The position numbers were made by a program, and so were the translations under genes. Shown one piece after another: positions 34,126 to 43,968 of a stretch of DNA of 64,000 bases. The notes under the pieces were generated by a model. That model had not been told where the DNA came from. It ran no database searches and saw nothing but the letters and a program-made list of their open reading frames with translations. The DNA is taken from assembly GCF_015767675.1 (NCBI RefSeq), contig NZ_CP065218.1, positions 496,001 through 560,000 on the forward strand. Reading direction: 5' to 3'. Origin of the DNA: Vibrio navarrensis (GTDB taxonomy: Bacteria; Pseudomonadota; Gammaproteobacteria; Enterobacterales; Vibrionaceae). Positions within the stretch are counted from its first letter, which is position 1. Each line of letters starts with the position of its first letter.

Positions 34126-37100
34126 CTACTTCGCTTTATCCAAATCTGCGAGTAGGGTTTCAACCGCGACTTTCAGTTGTCTGTCGTAATTTTTGGCCAT
34201 GTCTTCCGGCGAGTTGTAAACCAGCACATCCGGAATCACCTCTTGGTTTTCAAACCACTGCCCTTGGTCGTCTTTAAAACCAAGTTGAGGCACACCGTAG
34301 ACGAGTCGAGACTCTTGCTGAGGCTCCCACAACACCGCCGTGCCCGTACCCGGCACACGTTCACCGACCAATTGGCCAATGCCTTCACGCTTGTAGAAAT
34401 AGGGCACAATCGAACCATCAGAATAGCTCGCCGCATTGGCCAACATGACACTCGGCTTCGCCCAGCGGCGCTCAGGGAAAGTCGACAACTGATAGCCGTC
34501 ACGTGTGACTTGGGCGCTGTGGCGCGTACCGGAGAGCACTTCCATGAGTTGGTCGTGCAAATTGCCGCCCATGTTGTAGCGAATATCAACAATCACACCT
34601 TCTTTGTCGTTGTACTCACCAAACAACTCATTAATCAACCTTTCGTAAGAGATCGGTCCCATCTCTGCCACATGAACGTAACCCAAGCGCCCTTCAGACC
34701 ATTCCTCCGTCAGCGCTTTGCGCTCGTCAACCCAATGCTCATAGGCCAGTTCCGCTTCGTGGCCCAGATCAATCGCCACCAATTGGGTCTCTTGCGGCTC
34801 TTTTTCTCCCGGGCTCAGCACATTCAGACGCACCATTTTGCCAACTTTGCCATCCAGTAGCGGATAAATGTTCATCTCTGGCGTGATTTCTTGGCCATCC
34901 ACCGAGTAAATAATGCTGCCCGGTTTGATGATGGTCTGATAGGTGTCAGCAGGACCCGCAGGCAGCACGGCCTTAATACGCACCCCTTTTCCACGGTAGT
35001 TGTCATCATAGAAAAGCCCTAAAGAAGCTTGTTCTGGCCAGCCAGATTTTCCGTCGAGGAAGAACGCGCCAGTGTGTGAGGCATTGAGCTCGCCCGACAT
35101 TTCACTCAGCAGCTCGGCGAAATCTTGGTAGGTACGGATTCCAGCCAAGTGCTTGCGGTACGCCTCACCGTAAGCGGCCCAATCCACGCCATGCAGCCCT
35201 TTGTCGTAAAACTTGCTTGCGGTTAAACGCCAAGCATGGTCAAAAATGTACGCCACTTCTGCGCTAAAGTCGTAATTGGCTTCAGCTTGGTAGTCGACAT
35301 AGTTGGATTCGCCACTCGGCAGATGAAGCTCTTCAATACCGTGATCGCCAATCAGCACCAGTGTCTCACTGTCTGGCTCCATTTCGATCGCTCTCACCTC
35401 TTCCGCCGCACGGGTAAACAACACTTCGGTGCTGCTATCTTCAATCATGATCTTGGTGAACTCGACACTATCGCCAACTTGGTTTGCCACCAACAGCGCT
35501 TTGTTATCACTCGAGAGGTAGGTAAAGCGTGGCAACATGGAGTACGGCGTGATGCGGTAAGTACGATGCTTGAGTCCGCGCGGCTCAACCAGCGTATCGA
35601 TAGGCATCGCTTGCTCACCCTCTTCGCCCTTGTCGAGCGCGATTTCTCGATCAAGCCACTTCTGCTCTTTACTTTTCTTTAGATCGTAATCGGCCTTTTG
35701 GTTGAGCACCGTGACGTAGACATCCGACTGCACTGCCCAATCGTCGATATCACGCAGGCTGTTTCTGTCGGTTAACCAGTAGACCATCTGTCCATCGGCG
35801 CTAAATTTCGGCTCACCTTCAACAAAACCGCTGTTGGTGATCTGTACTGGCGCTTCGCTGCCGTCGGCTTTCAACAGCACGATATCGGCATTGTAAACCG
35901 CACGGTTACGCGTCACCAAATATTGGCTGTCGGGCGACCATGCGTAGCTTAGATCTTGGTCATAGTAGGAATAGAGCTGGGTATCATTGAGTAACACATA
36001 GTGTTTATCTTCTTCCAGATTGTAGACTTTAAGCGTGTTGCTGTTTTCACGGTACGCCAGCTTTTTGCCATCAGGCGAGTAGAGTGGCTGAGTTTGATCA
36101 ACTGGCTCATCCGACAATTGCTCTTCTTGCACATCCAATGAGGTGGAAAAGCTTTTGCCCGTATCGTTCACATAACTGTGGAAGATATCCCAGTTGCCAT
36201 AGCGCTCTGAAGCATATACCAGCGACAAACCGTCAGCCGAGAAAGAGACATTTCGCTCTGCTTGCGGGGTTTTGGTAATGCGTTTGGTTGCCCCCGACAG
36301 CAGCGACACGGTATAGACATCGCCACGGGCCACTATCGCCACTTCAGGCGCCACCGGCGAAACCGCGATTTCTGTCGCTTCATAATTGAGATTAACGAAG
36401 TGTTTGCCTTGCCCGAGAAACACCTGACGGATATTGACCTCAACTGGCTTTGCGGCGGACTCACTCGCCGCTTTATGCCAGATCTGCCCGTCAAAGCCGT
36501 AGGCGAGATCGCCTTGTTGGCTGGTTGAAAGAAAACGCACAGGCAAAAACTCGTGCTGGGTGATTTGCACTGGTTTATCCGCTTCATTCAACCCTTTTTG
36601 CCAAATGTTGAAGCTGCCTGAGCGCTCCGACAAATAGAAGAGCGACTGCCCATCGGCAGACCAAACGGCATCGCGATCTTCACCACGGTATTGTGTGATA
36701 CGGCTGTGTTTGCCTGTTTGTGGATCAAAGCGCCAGATGTCGCGCGCTGCGTCAGAGACATCGCGTTTACGCCATTGCTGTTCCATCGGGGATGGCAGAT
36801 CGGTATAGAGATACTGGCCATTTTTCCCATTGATGGACAAACTGCTGAGCGGATTCGACAGCATCAACTTTTCTCGTCCACCTTCTGCATTCACCGCATA
36901 CAGCTGCGCAGACGCGGTGCCGGCAAAGCCATTGTTCACGCTGGTATCGGCATCGCCCAAACGCGCTGAGCTGAAGTACACCTGTTTGCCATCGGCGCTG
37001 AAAGCGTAAGGCACATCTTTGCTGAAGTGGTAAGTTAAACGCTTCGCTTCGCCACCGTGCAGCGAAGTGATGAATACGTCACCCGGGCCAAAGCGGTCAG

Positions 37101-37389
37101 CATTGAAAGCGATCGACTGACTGTCTGGCGACCAAACTGGGTGCTCGCTGTAGCTGTCAGCCGAGGTCAGTGGCAGCGCATCACCCCCTTGCGAAGGCAC
37201 CAACCAAATCTGTCCGGCATAGGTAAAAGCGATATGTCGGCCATCTGGCGACAAGGCAATATCGCGCATCCAAGTTGGGGATGGCATTTCGGTCTTTGGA
37301 ACAACACTTTCCTGAGCAACGCTCATCATTGGGCAAGCGAGAGTCATCGCCAACACCACGGAGCTAGGAGTCAAACGTCGCAATTGCAT
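34126..37389 (-). CDS. Tricorn-like S41 family peptidase
   Basis: A 1087-residue exported protease. The signal peptide MQLRRLTPSSVVLAMTLACPMMSVA is followed by a long beta-propeller region (about 30-620) built of TolB/PD40-type repeats (ALSPDGRHIAFTYAGQIWLV, PVWSPDSQSIAFNADRFG, AVWSADGQSLFYLSE). Next come a tricorn-core region, a PDZ domain (about 790-860: GVRIKAVLPAGPADTY) and an S41 catalytic domain with VDIRYNMGGNLHDQLME and MLANAASYSDG; the nucleophile is probably Ser990. A Lys/His/Glu charge relay as in tricorn is plausible but was not traced. Location is periplasmic or surface. It is a single-gene unit with its own terminator. Probable role: degradation of peptides from protein breakdown. 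Confidence 0.9.
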   Translation of the reverse strand: MQLRRLTPSSVVLAMTLACPMMSVAQESVVPKTEMPSPTWMRDIALSPDGRHIAFTYAGQIWLVPSQGGDALPLTSADSYSEHPVWSPDSQSIAFNADRFGPGDVFITSLHGGEAKRLTYHFSKDVPYAFSADGKQVYFSSARLGDADTSVNNGFAGTASAQLYAVNAEGGREKLMLSNPLSSLSINGKNGQYLYTDLPSPMEQQWRKRDVSDAARDIWRFDPQTGKHSRITQYRGEDRDAVWSADGQSLFYLSERSGSFNIWQKGLNEADKPVQITQHEFLPVRFLSTSQQGDLAYGFDGQIWHKAASESAAKPVEVNIRQVFLGQGKHFVNLNYEATEIAVSPVAPEVAIVARGDVYTVSLLSGATKRITKTPQAERNVSFSADGLSLVYASERYGNWDIFHSYVNDTGKSFSTSLDVQEEQLSDEPVDQTQPLYSPDGKKLAYRENSNTLKVYNLEEDKHYVLLNDTQLYSYYDQDLSYAWSPDSQYLVTRNRAVYNADIVLLKADGSEAPVQITNSGFVEGEPKFSADGQMVYWLTDRNSLRDIDDWAVQSDVYVTVLNQKADYDLKKSKEQKWLDREIALDKGEEGEQAMPIDTLVEPRGLKHRTYRITPYSMLPRFTYLSSDNKALLVANQVGDSVEFTKIMIEDSSTEVLFTRAAEEVRAIEMEPDSETLVLIGDHGIEELHLPSGESNYVDYQAEANYDFSAEVAYIFDHAWRLTASKFYDKGLHGVDWAAYGEAYRKHLAGIRTYQDFAELLSEMSGELNASHTGAFFLDGKSGWPEQASLGLFYDDNYRGKGVRIKAVLPAGPADTYQTIIKPGSIIYSVDGQEITPEMNIYPLLDGKVGKMVRLNVLSPGEKEPQETQLVAIDLGHEAELAYEHWVDERKALTEEWSEGRLGYVHVAEMGPISYERLINELFGEYNDKEGVIVDIRYNMGGNLHDQLMEVLSGTRHSAQVTRDGYQLSTFPERRWAKPSVMLANAASYSDGSIVPYFYKREGIGQLVGERVPGTGTAVLWEPQQESRLVYGVPQLGFKDDQGQWFENQEVIPDVLVYNSPEDMAKNYDRQLKVAVETLLADLDKAK

Positions 37390-37679
37390 CAGTTTTCCTT
37401 ATTACTTTTTAGTTATTTAATGTGACCTGTTTATTCAACAGTGACAGGGCATCCTATTACAGAACAAAATCTTTCTGAACAAAAAAATGGCCACAAAAAA
37501 TGGTGCAACTGCTCACTTATCAGCCAAGCATCCAATAACTCTGCTGAAACCTCCGCAAACCTCGGCGATTTTCTTTGGTTTTTCCTGAAATCAACTCACT
37601 AAATTTATTAACAAAAAACCTGGTTTTTATGATTTTTTCTGGTTAGATTGGTTAAAAAACAACAAACAAGGAGAAAAGC

Positions 37680-38180
37680 ATGGAAATTATCGTTCGTCCG
37701 ACTTGCGTTGATGACGCGCAAGCACTGGTGGAACTCTATTCACAACCGAAAGCGCAACGTGAAACCCTGCAACTCCCAAAACCGTCAGTAGCAATGTGGA
37801 AAGAACGCTTATCGAATATTCCCGCCGGAGTGTATAGCTATGTTGCGGTTGTCGATGGCAAAGTGGTCGGCAATATCGGCTTTCACCATTCTCAACGTGC
37901 GCGCACCGCGCATACCGCCTCATTTGGTATTGGCGTGCATGACGACTATCACGGCTTGGGGATTGGCAGTAAGTTGATCGAAACGGTGACCGAGCTGGCA
38001 GACAACTGGCTTAACGTTCACCGTATTCAGATTGAAGTCAACAGCGATAACGAAAGAGCCATCGCCCTGTATAAGAAACATGGCTTTGTGATTGAGGGAG
38101 AGGCGGTGGATGCGTCATTTCGCGATGGTCAGTTCATCAATACTTACATCATGGGGCGCATTCGCCAACGTGCTAGTTAA
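37680..38180 (+). CDS. GNAT N-acetyltransferase, AaaT/YhhY-like
   Basis: A 166-residue acetyl-CoA-dependent transferase. The GNAT core is clear: YVAVVDGKVVGNIGFHH (beta-4), FGIGVHDDYHGLGIGSKLIE (acetyl-CoA loop, Q/RxxGxG type) and NSDNERAIALYKKHGFVIEGE (beta-5 to C-terminus). The N-terminal RETLQLPKPSVAMWKERL resembles YhhY, which acetylates L-phenylalanine and L-methionine in E. coli; the substrate here is inferred. The start follows a strong AAGGAG. A terminator follows directly, so it is monocistronic. Confidence 0.87.
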   Translation: MEIIVRPTCVDDAQALVELYSQPKAQRETLQLPKPSVAMWKERLSNIPAGVYSYVAVVDGKVVGNIGFHHSQRARTAHTASFGIGVHDDYHGLGIGSKLIETVTELADNWLNVHRIQIEVNSDNERAIALYKKHGFVIEGEAVDASFRDGQFINTYIMGRIRQRAS

Positions 38181-38198
38181 AGCGCAACCATAGGTTCT

Positions 38199-38226
38199 CA
38201 AGGCCAGCAGTGCTGGCCTTGTTTTT
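38199..38226 (+). terminator. Terminator after the AaaT-like gene
   Basis: CAAGGCCAGC-AGT-GCTGGCCTTG (10-bp perfect stem) followed by TTTTT. Confidence 0.9.
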
Positions 38227-38227
38227 A

Positions 38228-38503
38228 TCAAGCGGCCAAGCTCTGCCAGCGCGGATTGCGCTGCAAATAATGCTTCACATAGCTGCAAATGGGCACCACT
38301 TTGTAGCCAGCTTGCTCAATTTCAGGCAGTACCGCTTCCATCAATACTTTACCGTATCCCTTACCTTGCAGGGCCTCTGGTACCTTAGTTGAGGTAATGT
38401 GCATCACCCCATCGACCAGTTGGTAAGCGAGTGTGGCATAGTACTCTCCCTCCAAATGCACGCTGTAACGTTGACTTTTCTCATCATGAGTGACGTTATT
38501 CAC
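38228..38503 (-). CDS. Small GNAT-like acetyltransferase (YjdJ/COG2388 type)
   Basis: A 91-residue protein of the short GNAT-like family. The start is taken as the GTG at 38503 because GGAGG sits exactly 6 nt upstream; the frame extends to 38569 without a comparable site. Sequence: VNNVTHDEKSQRYSVHLEG, YATLAYQLVDGVMHITSTKV, then the acetyl-CoA loop PEALQGKGYGKVLMEAV and the C-terminal VVPICSYVKHYLQRNP, where SYV.....NP is the family's closing motif. Such proteins are cytoplasmic and mostly uncharacterised; the human relative NATD1 shares the fold. Confidence 0.85.
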   Translation of the reverse strand: MNNVTHDEKSQRYSVHLEGEYYATLAYQLVDGVMHITSTKVPEALQGKGYGKVLMEAVLPEIEQAGYKVVPICSYVKHYLQRNPRWQSLAA

Positions 38504-38596
38504 ACTATTCCTCCAAAATTTCAGGTATTTATCATTGAACATGTTAATCCCCCTGAATAAAATTCCCAATCGAAATATGCGCGAATACCATTTGGG

Positions 38597-38640
38597 GCAT
38601 ACGCTTAGTGTATGCGAGAAGGCAGTGGCTCATCACTGCC
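38597..38640 (+). promoter_or_regulatory. Two tandem inverted repeats in the plzD leader
   Basis: GCATAC-N7-GTATGC (38597-38615) and GGCAGTG-N6-CACTGCC (38621-38640) lie 40-83 bp upstream of the plzD start. They could form two consecutive RNA hairpins or be protein-binding sites. No ligand family recognised. Confidence 0.45.
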
Positions 38641-38679
38641 AAATCTCTCGGGCTGCTCTATCAGGGATCACAACAATAA

Positions 38680-39426
38680 ATGACGTTATCTATGGCGAGA
38701 ATTCAAGGACGTAGTCCGTCGGTACAACAGAGCAATCAAACGCACAACGTATCCACTTTAAACAGTACGGACGCACTGGCGATGATTGAGCATGGCAGTG
38801 AAATGACGCTGAACGTCACCACACCTGTCGGTATCAAGTTTCTAACCACAACTAAGTTCATTGGTTCGCACTCTAACAATGCGATATTAATCGAAGTGCC
38901 ACAGATCTCGGATGAAGATCTGCGTTTCTATTTTCAAGCGGGCTTTTGGATCAATATCAAAGCGCTTTCGCATCGCGGTGAAGGGGCGATCATTCAGTTT
39001 CGCAGCCAAATTTCCTACCGCTTGGGCGATCCATTCCCGCTGCTTGTGCTGAGTGTGCCCAGCACCATGCAGGTGTCGCAGCTGCGCAAAGAGATCCGCT
39101 ATGAGGTGAACCTTAGCGCGAAAGCCTATTTGGGCGAGATTGGCGTGGATTGCGAAATACGCGATCTCTCCCGTGGCGGCTGCCGATTTATTACTACGCC
39201 GATGAGCCGCACTTTCCAAGTGGGCGAAGAAGTGTCGCTCGACATTGTCTTAGGTAAAAATGGCGGCGTGACGCTCGCCCCGCTCAAAGGCAAAGTGTGC
39301 AATTTGCAACGATCGACCCATTACGCTCGCTATGGGGTGGAATTCGATGACTACGGCAAAGTCAACGCCAAGAGCCTGCTCAGCCACCTCACTTTCGATG
39401 GCACCAAACTTAAGCTAAGAAGCTAG
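38680..39426 (+). CDS. plzD: PilZ-domain c-di-GMP receptor PlzD
   Basis: A 248-residue c-di-GMP effector of the YcgR-N/PilZ type, resembling V. cholerae PlzD. The N-terminal half (about 35-130) is the PilZN/YcgR-like domain (GSEMTLNVTTPVGIKFLTTT). The PilZ domain begins with QLRKEIRYEV, whose RxxxR spans 136-140, and continues with DLSRGG at 162-167, the second ligand-binding motif; both are intact, so binding is expected. An ATG at 38695 (MARIQG) is an alternative start. It has its own leader with two hairpins and a terminator. In V. cholerae this protein affects motility, biofilm and virulence; here the role is inferred. It sits beside a chemoreceptor gene, convergent. Confidence 0.92.
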   Translation: MTLSMARIQGRSPSVQQSNQTHNVSTLNSTDALAMIEHGSEMTLNVTTPVGIKFLTTTKFIGSHSNNAILIEVPQISDEDLRFYFQAGFWINIKALSHRGEGAIIQFRSQISYRLGDPFPLLVLSVPSTMQVSQLRKEIRYEVNLSAKAYLGEIGVDCEIRDLSRGGCRFITTPMSRTFQVGEEVSLDIVLGKNGGVTLAPLKGKVCNLQRSTHYARYGVEFDDYGKVNAKSLLSHLTFDGTKLKLRS

Positions 39427-39431
39427 ATGAT

Positions 39432-39463
39432 AAAAAAACCGCCCAAACTTGTGGCGGTTTTTT
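39432..39463. terminator. Bidirectional terminator between plzD and the second chemoreceptor
   Basis: AAAAACCGCC / GGCGGTTTTT stem with flanking A- and T-tracts between two convergent genes. Confidence 0.9.
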
Positions 39464-39482
39464 GTTTTACAATACACGGATT

Positions 39483-41111
39483 TTACAGACGGAAGAAGCT
39501 TAACTGCTCTTTCTGTTTTTCGGCTAGATGCGAAAGCTCAGCACTCGCGCCTGCGCTCTGGCTGATACCGGCGACATTCTGATTCACCAGTTCCGACATA
39601 TTCACCACGTTACGGTTGATGTCTTGCGTCACTTGCGATTGTTCTTCTGCGGCTGTCGCCACTTGAGTGTTGGAATCGTTAATATTGGCAACCGCATCGG
39701 TAATGCCCATCAGCGCATCATTCGCTTGGCGCGTCAGTTCATTGTTGCGCGCCAGCATATCGAGGCTAGTCTGCATGCTTTCATTGGCGAGGCCCGACTG
39801 CGTTTGCAGCTCTTCGATGATCGCCTGAATCTCTTTGGTCGAATCTTGCGTTCTCGCTGCCAGCATACGAACTTCGTCGGCCACCACGGCAAAACCTCGT
39901 CCAGATTCACCAGCACGCGCCGCCTCAATCGCCGCGTTCAGCGCCAGCAAGTTGGTTTGATCAGACACGCCACGGATCACTTCAATCACATCGTTAATCT
40001 GCACCGATTGCTCTTTCAAACGCATCACCACTTGCGCCGCATCGTTCAAGGCGTGCGACATCTGCTCGCTTGCCTGCGCACTTTCGCGGAAAATCGCCAA
40101 CCCTGATTTGGCTAAGCCATCGGCTTCACGCGCGGTGGAATCCGCTGCGGTCGCGTTATCGCTGACATTATTCGCCGTGCTCGCCAGTTCGTTGACCGCC
40201 GATGCCACCTGCTCAATTTCTGCCAGCTCTTGCTGCGCGTTGACTTCCGCTTGGGTCATCACCGCCGCCAGCTCAGTGGAGGCAGAAGCCACCTCTTCTG
40301 AAATACGCGTTAGTTGATCGACCGTGGTATGCAATTGGCGAACGGTTATGTTTACGTCTTTGCTAAGGTGCGCGATTTCGTTGTCACCATCCACATCGGC
40401 ATGTACCGACAAATTACCTTGCGCCAGTTCGCGCATCACCGCCTGAAGCTTAATAATTGGAGTAACAATCATGCCAGAGAGGAACCACGCCACCAGCAAC
40501 GAGGCAGCAATAACGGCCAACACCGTAACCATCGCGGTGTCTTGCACCTGTTGATTGTCCAGATTGCTTTTTGCCATGCGCTCAGTAGCCACTCGGTTAA
40601 CTTGCTGCGACATGGCATTGATGGCTTGAACCATGTCGTTACCGACACGGCGATATTCGCTAATAAAAAGCAGATATTCGTCTTGCGACACCGAGCCTTG
40701 ATCATAGCGACCTAAAAAGGTGACCGCACGAGTGGAGTGGTCAATGTAGCTATTGACCGCATCACGCACTTGGTCAGCTTCACGGCGAAACGAACCACGC
40801 TTGGTGATCGCATCAAGATCTTGGCTGATGTCACTTGCGCCTTGTTTGAGTTCGGCGAGAAATGCGTCACGGCGATTGGCGTCGTAAATCGCGTACACCG
40901 CACTAATACGCAGTGGGTAAACGGCATCGTCGATTTTTGCCAGAGTATCTTTGTAGTACACCAAAGATTCGGTGTTACTGGTGATCTCTTCTTGCTCGGC
41001 TTGAAGGGTGTTTTTCGTCAGCCACAACGCGATGAGTAAAGTAAAAGCGGTCAAAAGAACAGGGACTAAGACTTGAGTCCTGACAGACAAATTCTTCAGG
41101 GAAAATTGCAT
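39483..41111 (-). CDS. Methyl-accepting chemotaxis protein
   Basis: A 542-residue chemoreceptor with the same architecture as the one at 1726-3369: TM1 at about 13-30 ([18 protein letters not shown]), a helical periplasmic domain of about 160 residues, TM2 at about 193-212 ([20 protein letters not shown]), HAMP ([20 protein letters not shown]) and the signalling hairpin, with its tip near [20 protein letters not shown]. It also ends without a CheR-docking pentapeptide ([11 protein letters not shown]). The two receptors share long near-identical stretches in the cytoplasmic domain but their periplasmic domains differ, so they detect different ligands. Ligand unknown. Confidence 0.93.
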   Translation of the reverse strand: MQFSLKNLSVRTQVLVPVLLTAFTLLIALWLTKNTLQAEQEEITSNTESLVYYKDTLAKIDDAVYPLRISAVYAIYDANRRDAFLAELKQGASDISQDLDAITKRGSFRREADQVRDAVNSYIDHSTRAVTFLGRYDQGSVSQDEYLLFISEYRRVGNDMVQAINAMSQQVNRVATERMAKSNLDNQQVQDTAMVTVLAVIAASLLVAWFLSGMIVTPIIKLQAVMRELAQGNLSVHADVDGDNEIAHLSKDVNITVRQLHTTVDQLTRISEEVASASTELAAVMTQAEVNAQQELAEIEQVASAVNELASTANNVSDNATAADSTAREADGLAKSGLAIFRESAQASEQMSHALNDAAQVVMRLKEQSVQINDVIEVIRGVSDQTNLLALNAAIEAARAGESGRGFAVVADEVRMLAARTQDSTKEIQAIIEELQTQSGLANESMQTSLDMLARNNELTRQANDALMGITDAVANINDSNTQVATAAEEQSQVTQDINRNVVNMSELVNQNVAGISQSAGASAELSHLAEKQKEQLSFFRL

Positions 41112-41324
41112 TTAACGCCTCGATGATATGAATGAATGCGTCCTTGCTATGCGAATGTTCACTCAGGAACAGTGATGGCGGAATATTAGAGATTGATCAC
41201 ATTTTTGTCCAGAAAAAACTCTATTGATTTCATAGCGTTATCGACATTAAATTGGCATAACGTCAAACAATTATCCTTATGACAAGATGTGTCAGATTGT
41301 GAAGAAAAATAGTCATTTGGGTAG

Positions 41325-41357
41325 GAAAAAGAGAAGGGCCACTTTTACGTGACCCTT
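41325..41357 (-). terminator. Terminator of the Lon-like protease gene
   Basis: Stem AAGGGTCAC / GTGGCCCTT (one mismatch) followed by CTCTTTTTC on the minus strand, 8 bp past the stop codon. Confidence 0.8.
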
Positions 41358-41364
41358 GAAAGGC

Positions 41365-43725
41365 TTATTTGCGTAGTGCGTTGAGCTTCGCTTGGGCGAT
41401 ACCAAAGATGGTATCGATCGGGTAGCTGCCATCGTCGGTCGGCTCACCAGCCCGTTTGCCAGTGAAGATTTCAATCGCTTCGGTGACGTGTTCAATCGCC
41501 CAGATGTGAAACTCCCCTTTTTCTACTGCGCGCACAATATCCGGGCGCAGCATCAAATTATGCACGTTAGAGCGCGGGATGATCACACCTTGCTGCGGAT
41601 GACGTCCTTTGATCACACACACATCAAAGAAACCTTCGACCTTCTCGTTCACCCCGCCAATCGGCTGCGATTCACCAAACTGGTTCATGGATCCGGTGAT
41701 CGCAATGTCCTGACGATTTGGCTGTTTAGAAAATGCCGACGCCACCGCGCACAATTCCGCCATACTAGCGCTGTCGCCATCCACGCCACCGTATGATTGC
41801 TCAAAGGTAATCGTGGTGGTTAAGGGCACACGCGCATTGCGGCCGAACACCGACGAAAGATAAGCAGAGAGGATCATCACCCCTTTGGAGTGAATGCTGC
41901 CGCCGAGATCGACACTGCGTTCAATATCAATTACTTCGCCATCACCATAGCAAGTAGTGGCTGTAATGCGGTTGGGGGCGCCAAACGCATGGTCACCGGT
42001 GCTGATCACAGACAACGCGTTGACCTGACCGACCGCTTTCCCTTCGGTGTGGATCAAGGTGGTGCCATTGATAAAGCCTTCCATCACTATGTCTTTTAAG
42101 CGGCTCACACGCATCTCTTGATTACTCAGCGCCTCTTCCACATGACCGATGCGGATCATGTTGGAATTGGACTGCTTCGCCACGTAGTTCGACTCACGTA
42201 GCAGATTGGCGATGTGCGCCGAATGCAGGGAAAGTTTGCCCTGATCAGCGACGATGCGCGAGCTGTGCTCAATGATGCGTGCAATGGCTTTTTTATCGCA
42301 ATGCAGCATGTTGTTGTCATGCACCACGCTGGAGATAAAACGCGCGTAGTGCAACTCGGATTCCGGAGTGCGCTTCATCTCGTCTTCGAAATCGGCGGTG
42401 ACACGAAACAGTTCGCTAAACTCAGGATCGTAGTGTTGCAGCAGTTGATATGTGCGATAGTCACCAAACAAAATGATCTTAATATCCAGTGGGATAGGCT
42501 CGGGATCGAGCGATACCGCGCCAGTCAGCGTGACCTCTTTTTCCAGCGACGTAAAACTGAGGTGGCGTGAGCGCAGCGCCCGTTTTAGGCCATCCCAAAC
42601 GTAAGGCTGCTCGAGCACTTTTTGCGCATCCATCAGCAGCACGCCGCCATTCGCTTTGTGCAAACTGCCTGCGCGAATCAGCGAAAAGTCGGTAAACACT
42701 GTGCCTTTAAAGGTCGCGGTTTCAATCGAGCCAAACAGAGTGTGATAGTTAGGCGTCTCTTCCACCACAATAGGAAACTCGTCGGTTTTGCGGCTGACTA
42801 GCACGTTCACTTTGTAACGACGTGGCAATCTTTTATCCAACGCAGCCGAAGCGATCTCCCCTTGCTCACCGCTCTCTTCCAAAAAGATGTCAGCATTCTC
42901 AATGATGTCTTTTTGCAGCTCGGTGAGATAGGTTTTGATCTCCGAATATTGTGAATAGTCGAGTTTGAGTTGCTTGATAAAGTGGGTGATCACATCACGC
43001 GTCACATCATCATTGAGCTTTTTGATCTTCTCAGTGTACGCCTCTTCCCACTCGGTAAGCTGGCGCACCATGGAGCGTAAACTCACTTCAAGCTCATCAA
43101 TGCTGGCCCCAAAGCTCTCTTGTTCTTTGCGACTCAGCGCATCAAAGGTTTCTTCGGTATGCAGCTCTTCACCATTCATCGCGACAAACTGATAATCGCC
43201 CTGCGTGGTAATCGTAAGGCTGATGCCTTTCTCTTTGGCATCTTTTGAGATGCGTTCCAGCTCCGCTTCTTGCTTTTGCACCAGCTGATTTTTCAATTTG
43301 TCGGCGCGGCTGAAGTACATTTCATTGTCAAACGCCAAAGGCATCGCATTGACCAGCTTGGTCATCAGCTTTTCGATGTCGTTACGAAAGCGCACCCCGA
43401 CCCCCTGGGGAAGTTTAAGCACTTTGGGCGTGCGGATATCTTCAAAATTCGCCACATAGCACCAATCGTATAGCGAGCTGGCATCATGAGGATGACGATT
43501 GAGGTAGCGCAGAATCATGGTGCGTTTACCCAAACCGTTCTGACCGATGGCGTAAATGTTGTAGCCTTTCTCCTTGATCGACATCGCGAACTCGACCGCT
43601 TTTTGCGCGCGCTCTTGTCCGACAATCTCATCGATCGGTGTCAACTCTTTGGTTGACTTACATGGCAGTTGTTCTAATTCGGCCACAGAGTAAAGTTGGT
43701 CTGCGGTTAGTCTTTGAATCGCCAT
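41365..43725 (-). CDS. Lon-like ATP-dependent protease (S16, LonB/YcbZ type)
   Basis: A 786-residue cytoplasmic protease with an AAA_32-type ATPase region and a C-terminal S16 domain. Walker A is YAIGQNGLGKRTMI (about residues 56-69). A long helical insertion (about 150-290) follows, then Walker B-like GGVLLMDAQKVL. The protease dyad is clear: Ser652 in GGVDGDSASMAE and Lys695 in PIGGVNEKVEGF. Their 43-residue spacing equals that of E. coli Lon. The N-terminal LAN substrate domain of classical Lon is absent. It is single-gene, preceded by an AAGGAGG site. Targets are unknown; relatives take part in quality control. Confidence 0.92.
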   Translation of the reverse strand: MAIQRLTADQLYSVAELEQLPCKSTKELTPIDEIVGQERAQKAVEFAMSIKEKGYNIYAIGQNGLGKRTMILRYLNRHPHDASSLYDWCYVANFEDIRTPKVLKLPQGVGVRFRNDIEKLMTKLVNAMPLAFDNEMYFSRADKLKNQLVQKQEAELERISKDAKEKGISLTITTQGDYQFVAMNGEELHTEETFDALSRKEQESFGASIDELEVSLRSMVRQLTEWEEAYTEKIKKLNDDVTRDVITHFIKQLKLDYSQYSEIKTYLTELQKDIIENADIFLEESGEQGEIASAALDKRLPRRYKVNVLVSRKTDEFPIVVEETPNYHTLFGSIETATFKGTVFTDFSLIRAGSLHKANGGVLLMDAQKVLEQPYVWDGLKRALRSRHLSFTSLEKEVTLTGAVSLDPEPIPLDIKIILFGDYRTYQLLQHYDPEFSELFRVTADFEDEMKRTPESELHYARFISSVVHDNNMLHCDKKAIARIIEHSSRIVADQGKLSLHSAHIANLLRESNYVAKQSNSNMIRIGHVEEALSNQEMRVSRLKDIVMEGFINGTTLIHTEGKAVGQVNALSVISTGDHAFGAPNRITATTCYGDGEVIDIERSVDLGGSIHSKGVMILSAYLSSVFGRNARVPLTTTITFEQSYGGVDGDSASMAELCAVASAFSKQPNRQDIAITGSMNQFGESQPIGGVNEKVEGFFDVCVIKGRHPQQGVIIPRSNVHNLMLRPDIVRAVEKGEFHIWAIEHVTEAIEIFTGKRAGEPTDDGSYPIDTIFGIAQAKLNALRK

Positions 43726-43942
43726 ACCTGCCTCCTTGTTCTTGTTGTTGTCTGGTTACCCTAAGCCCGAACAATTCGGTCATTGAGCGTTCTGTCGAGA
43801 TGGTTGGGCGTATCTAGCATCACAGTACATCAAGTCTAGTTGGATTTAATAGGATTTTTAGTGACTTAACCTACAGCCCCGCACAACTGGACATATTTCC
43901 ACCAGCTTGGCTCCTAGTTCATGCTTTTGATACTCACTTGCA

Positions 43943-43961
43943 TTTGATAATAATTTTCATT
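43943..43961. promoter_or_regulatory. Fur-box-like site upstream of the unknown gene and double ATPase
   Basis: TTTGATAATAATTTTCATT matches the consensus AATGANAATNATTNTCATT at 14 fixed positions plus all N positions; only the first two bases differ from it in the outer arm. It ends 7 bp before the annotated ATG, so either it overlaps the transcription start or translation begins further in (see next entry). Confidence 0.6.
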
Positions 43962-43968
43962 TAAACTT

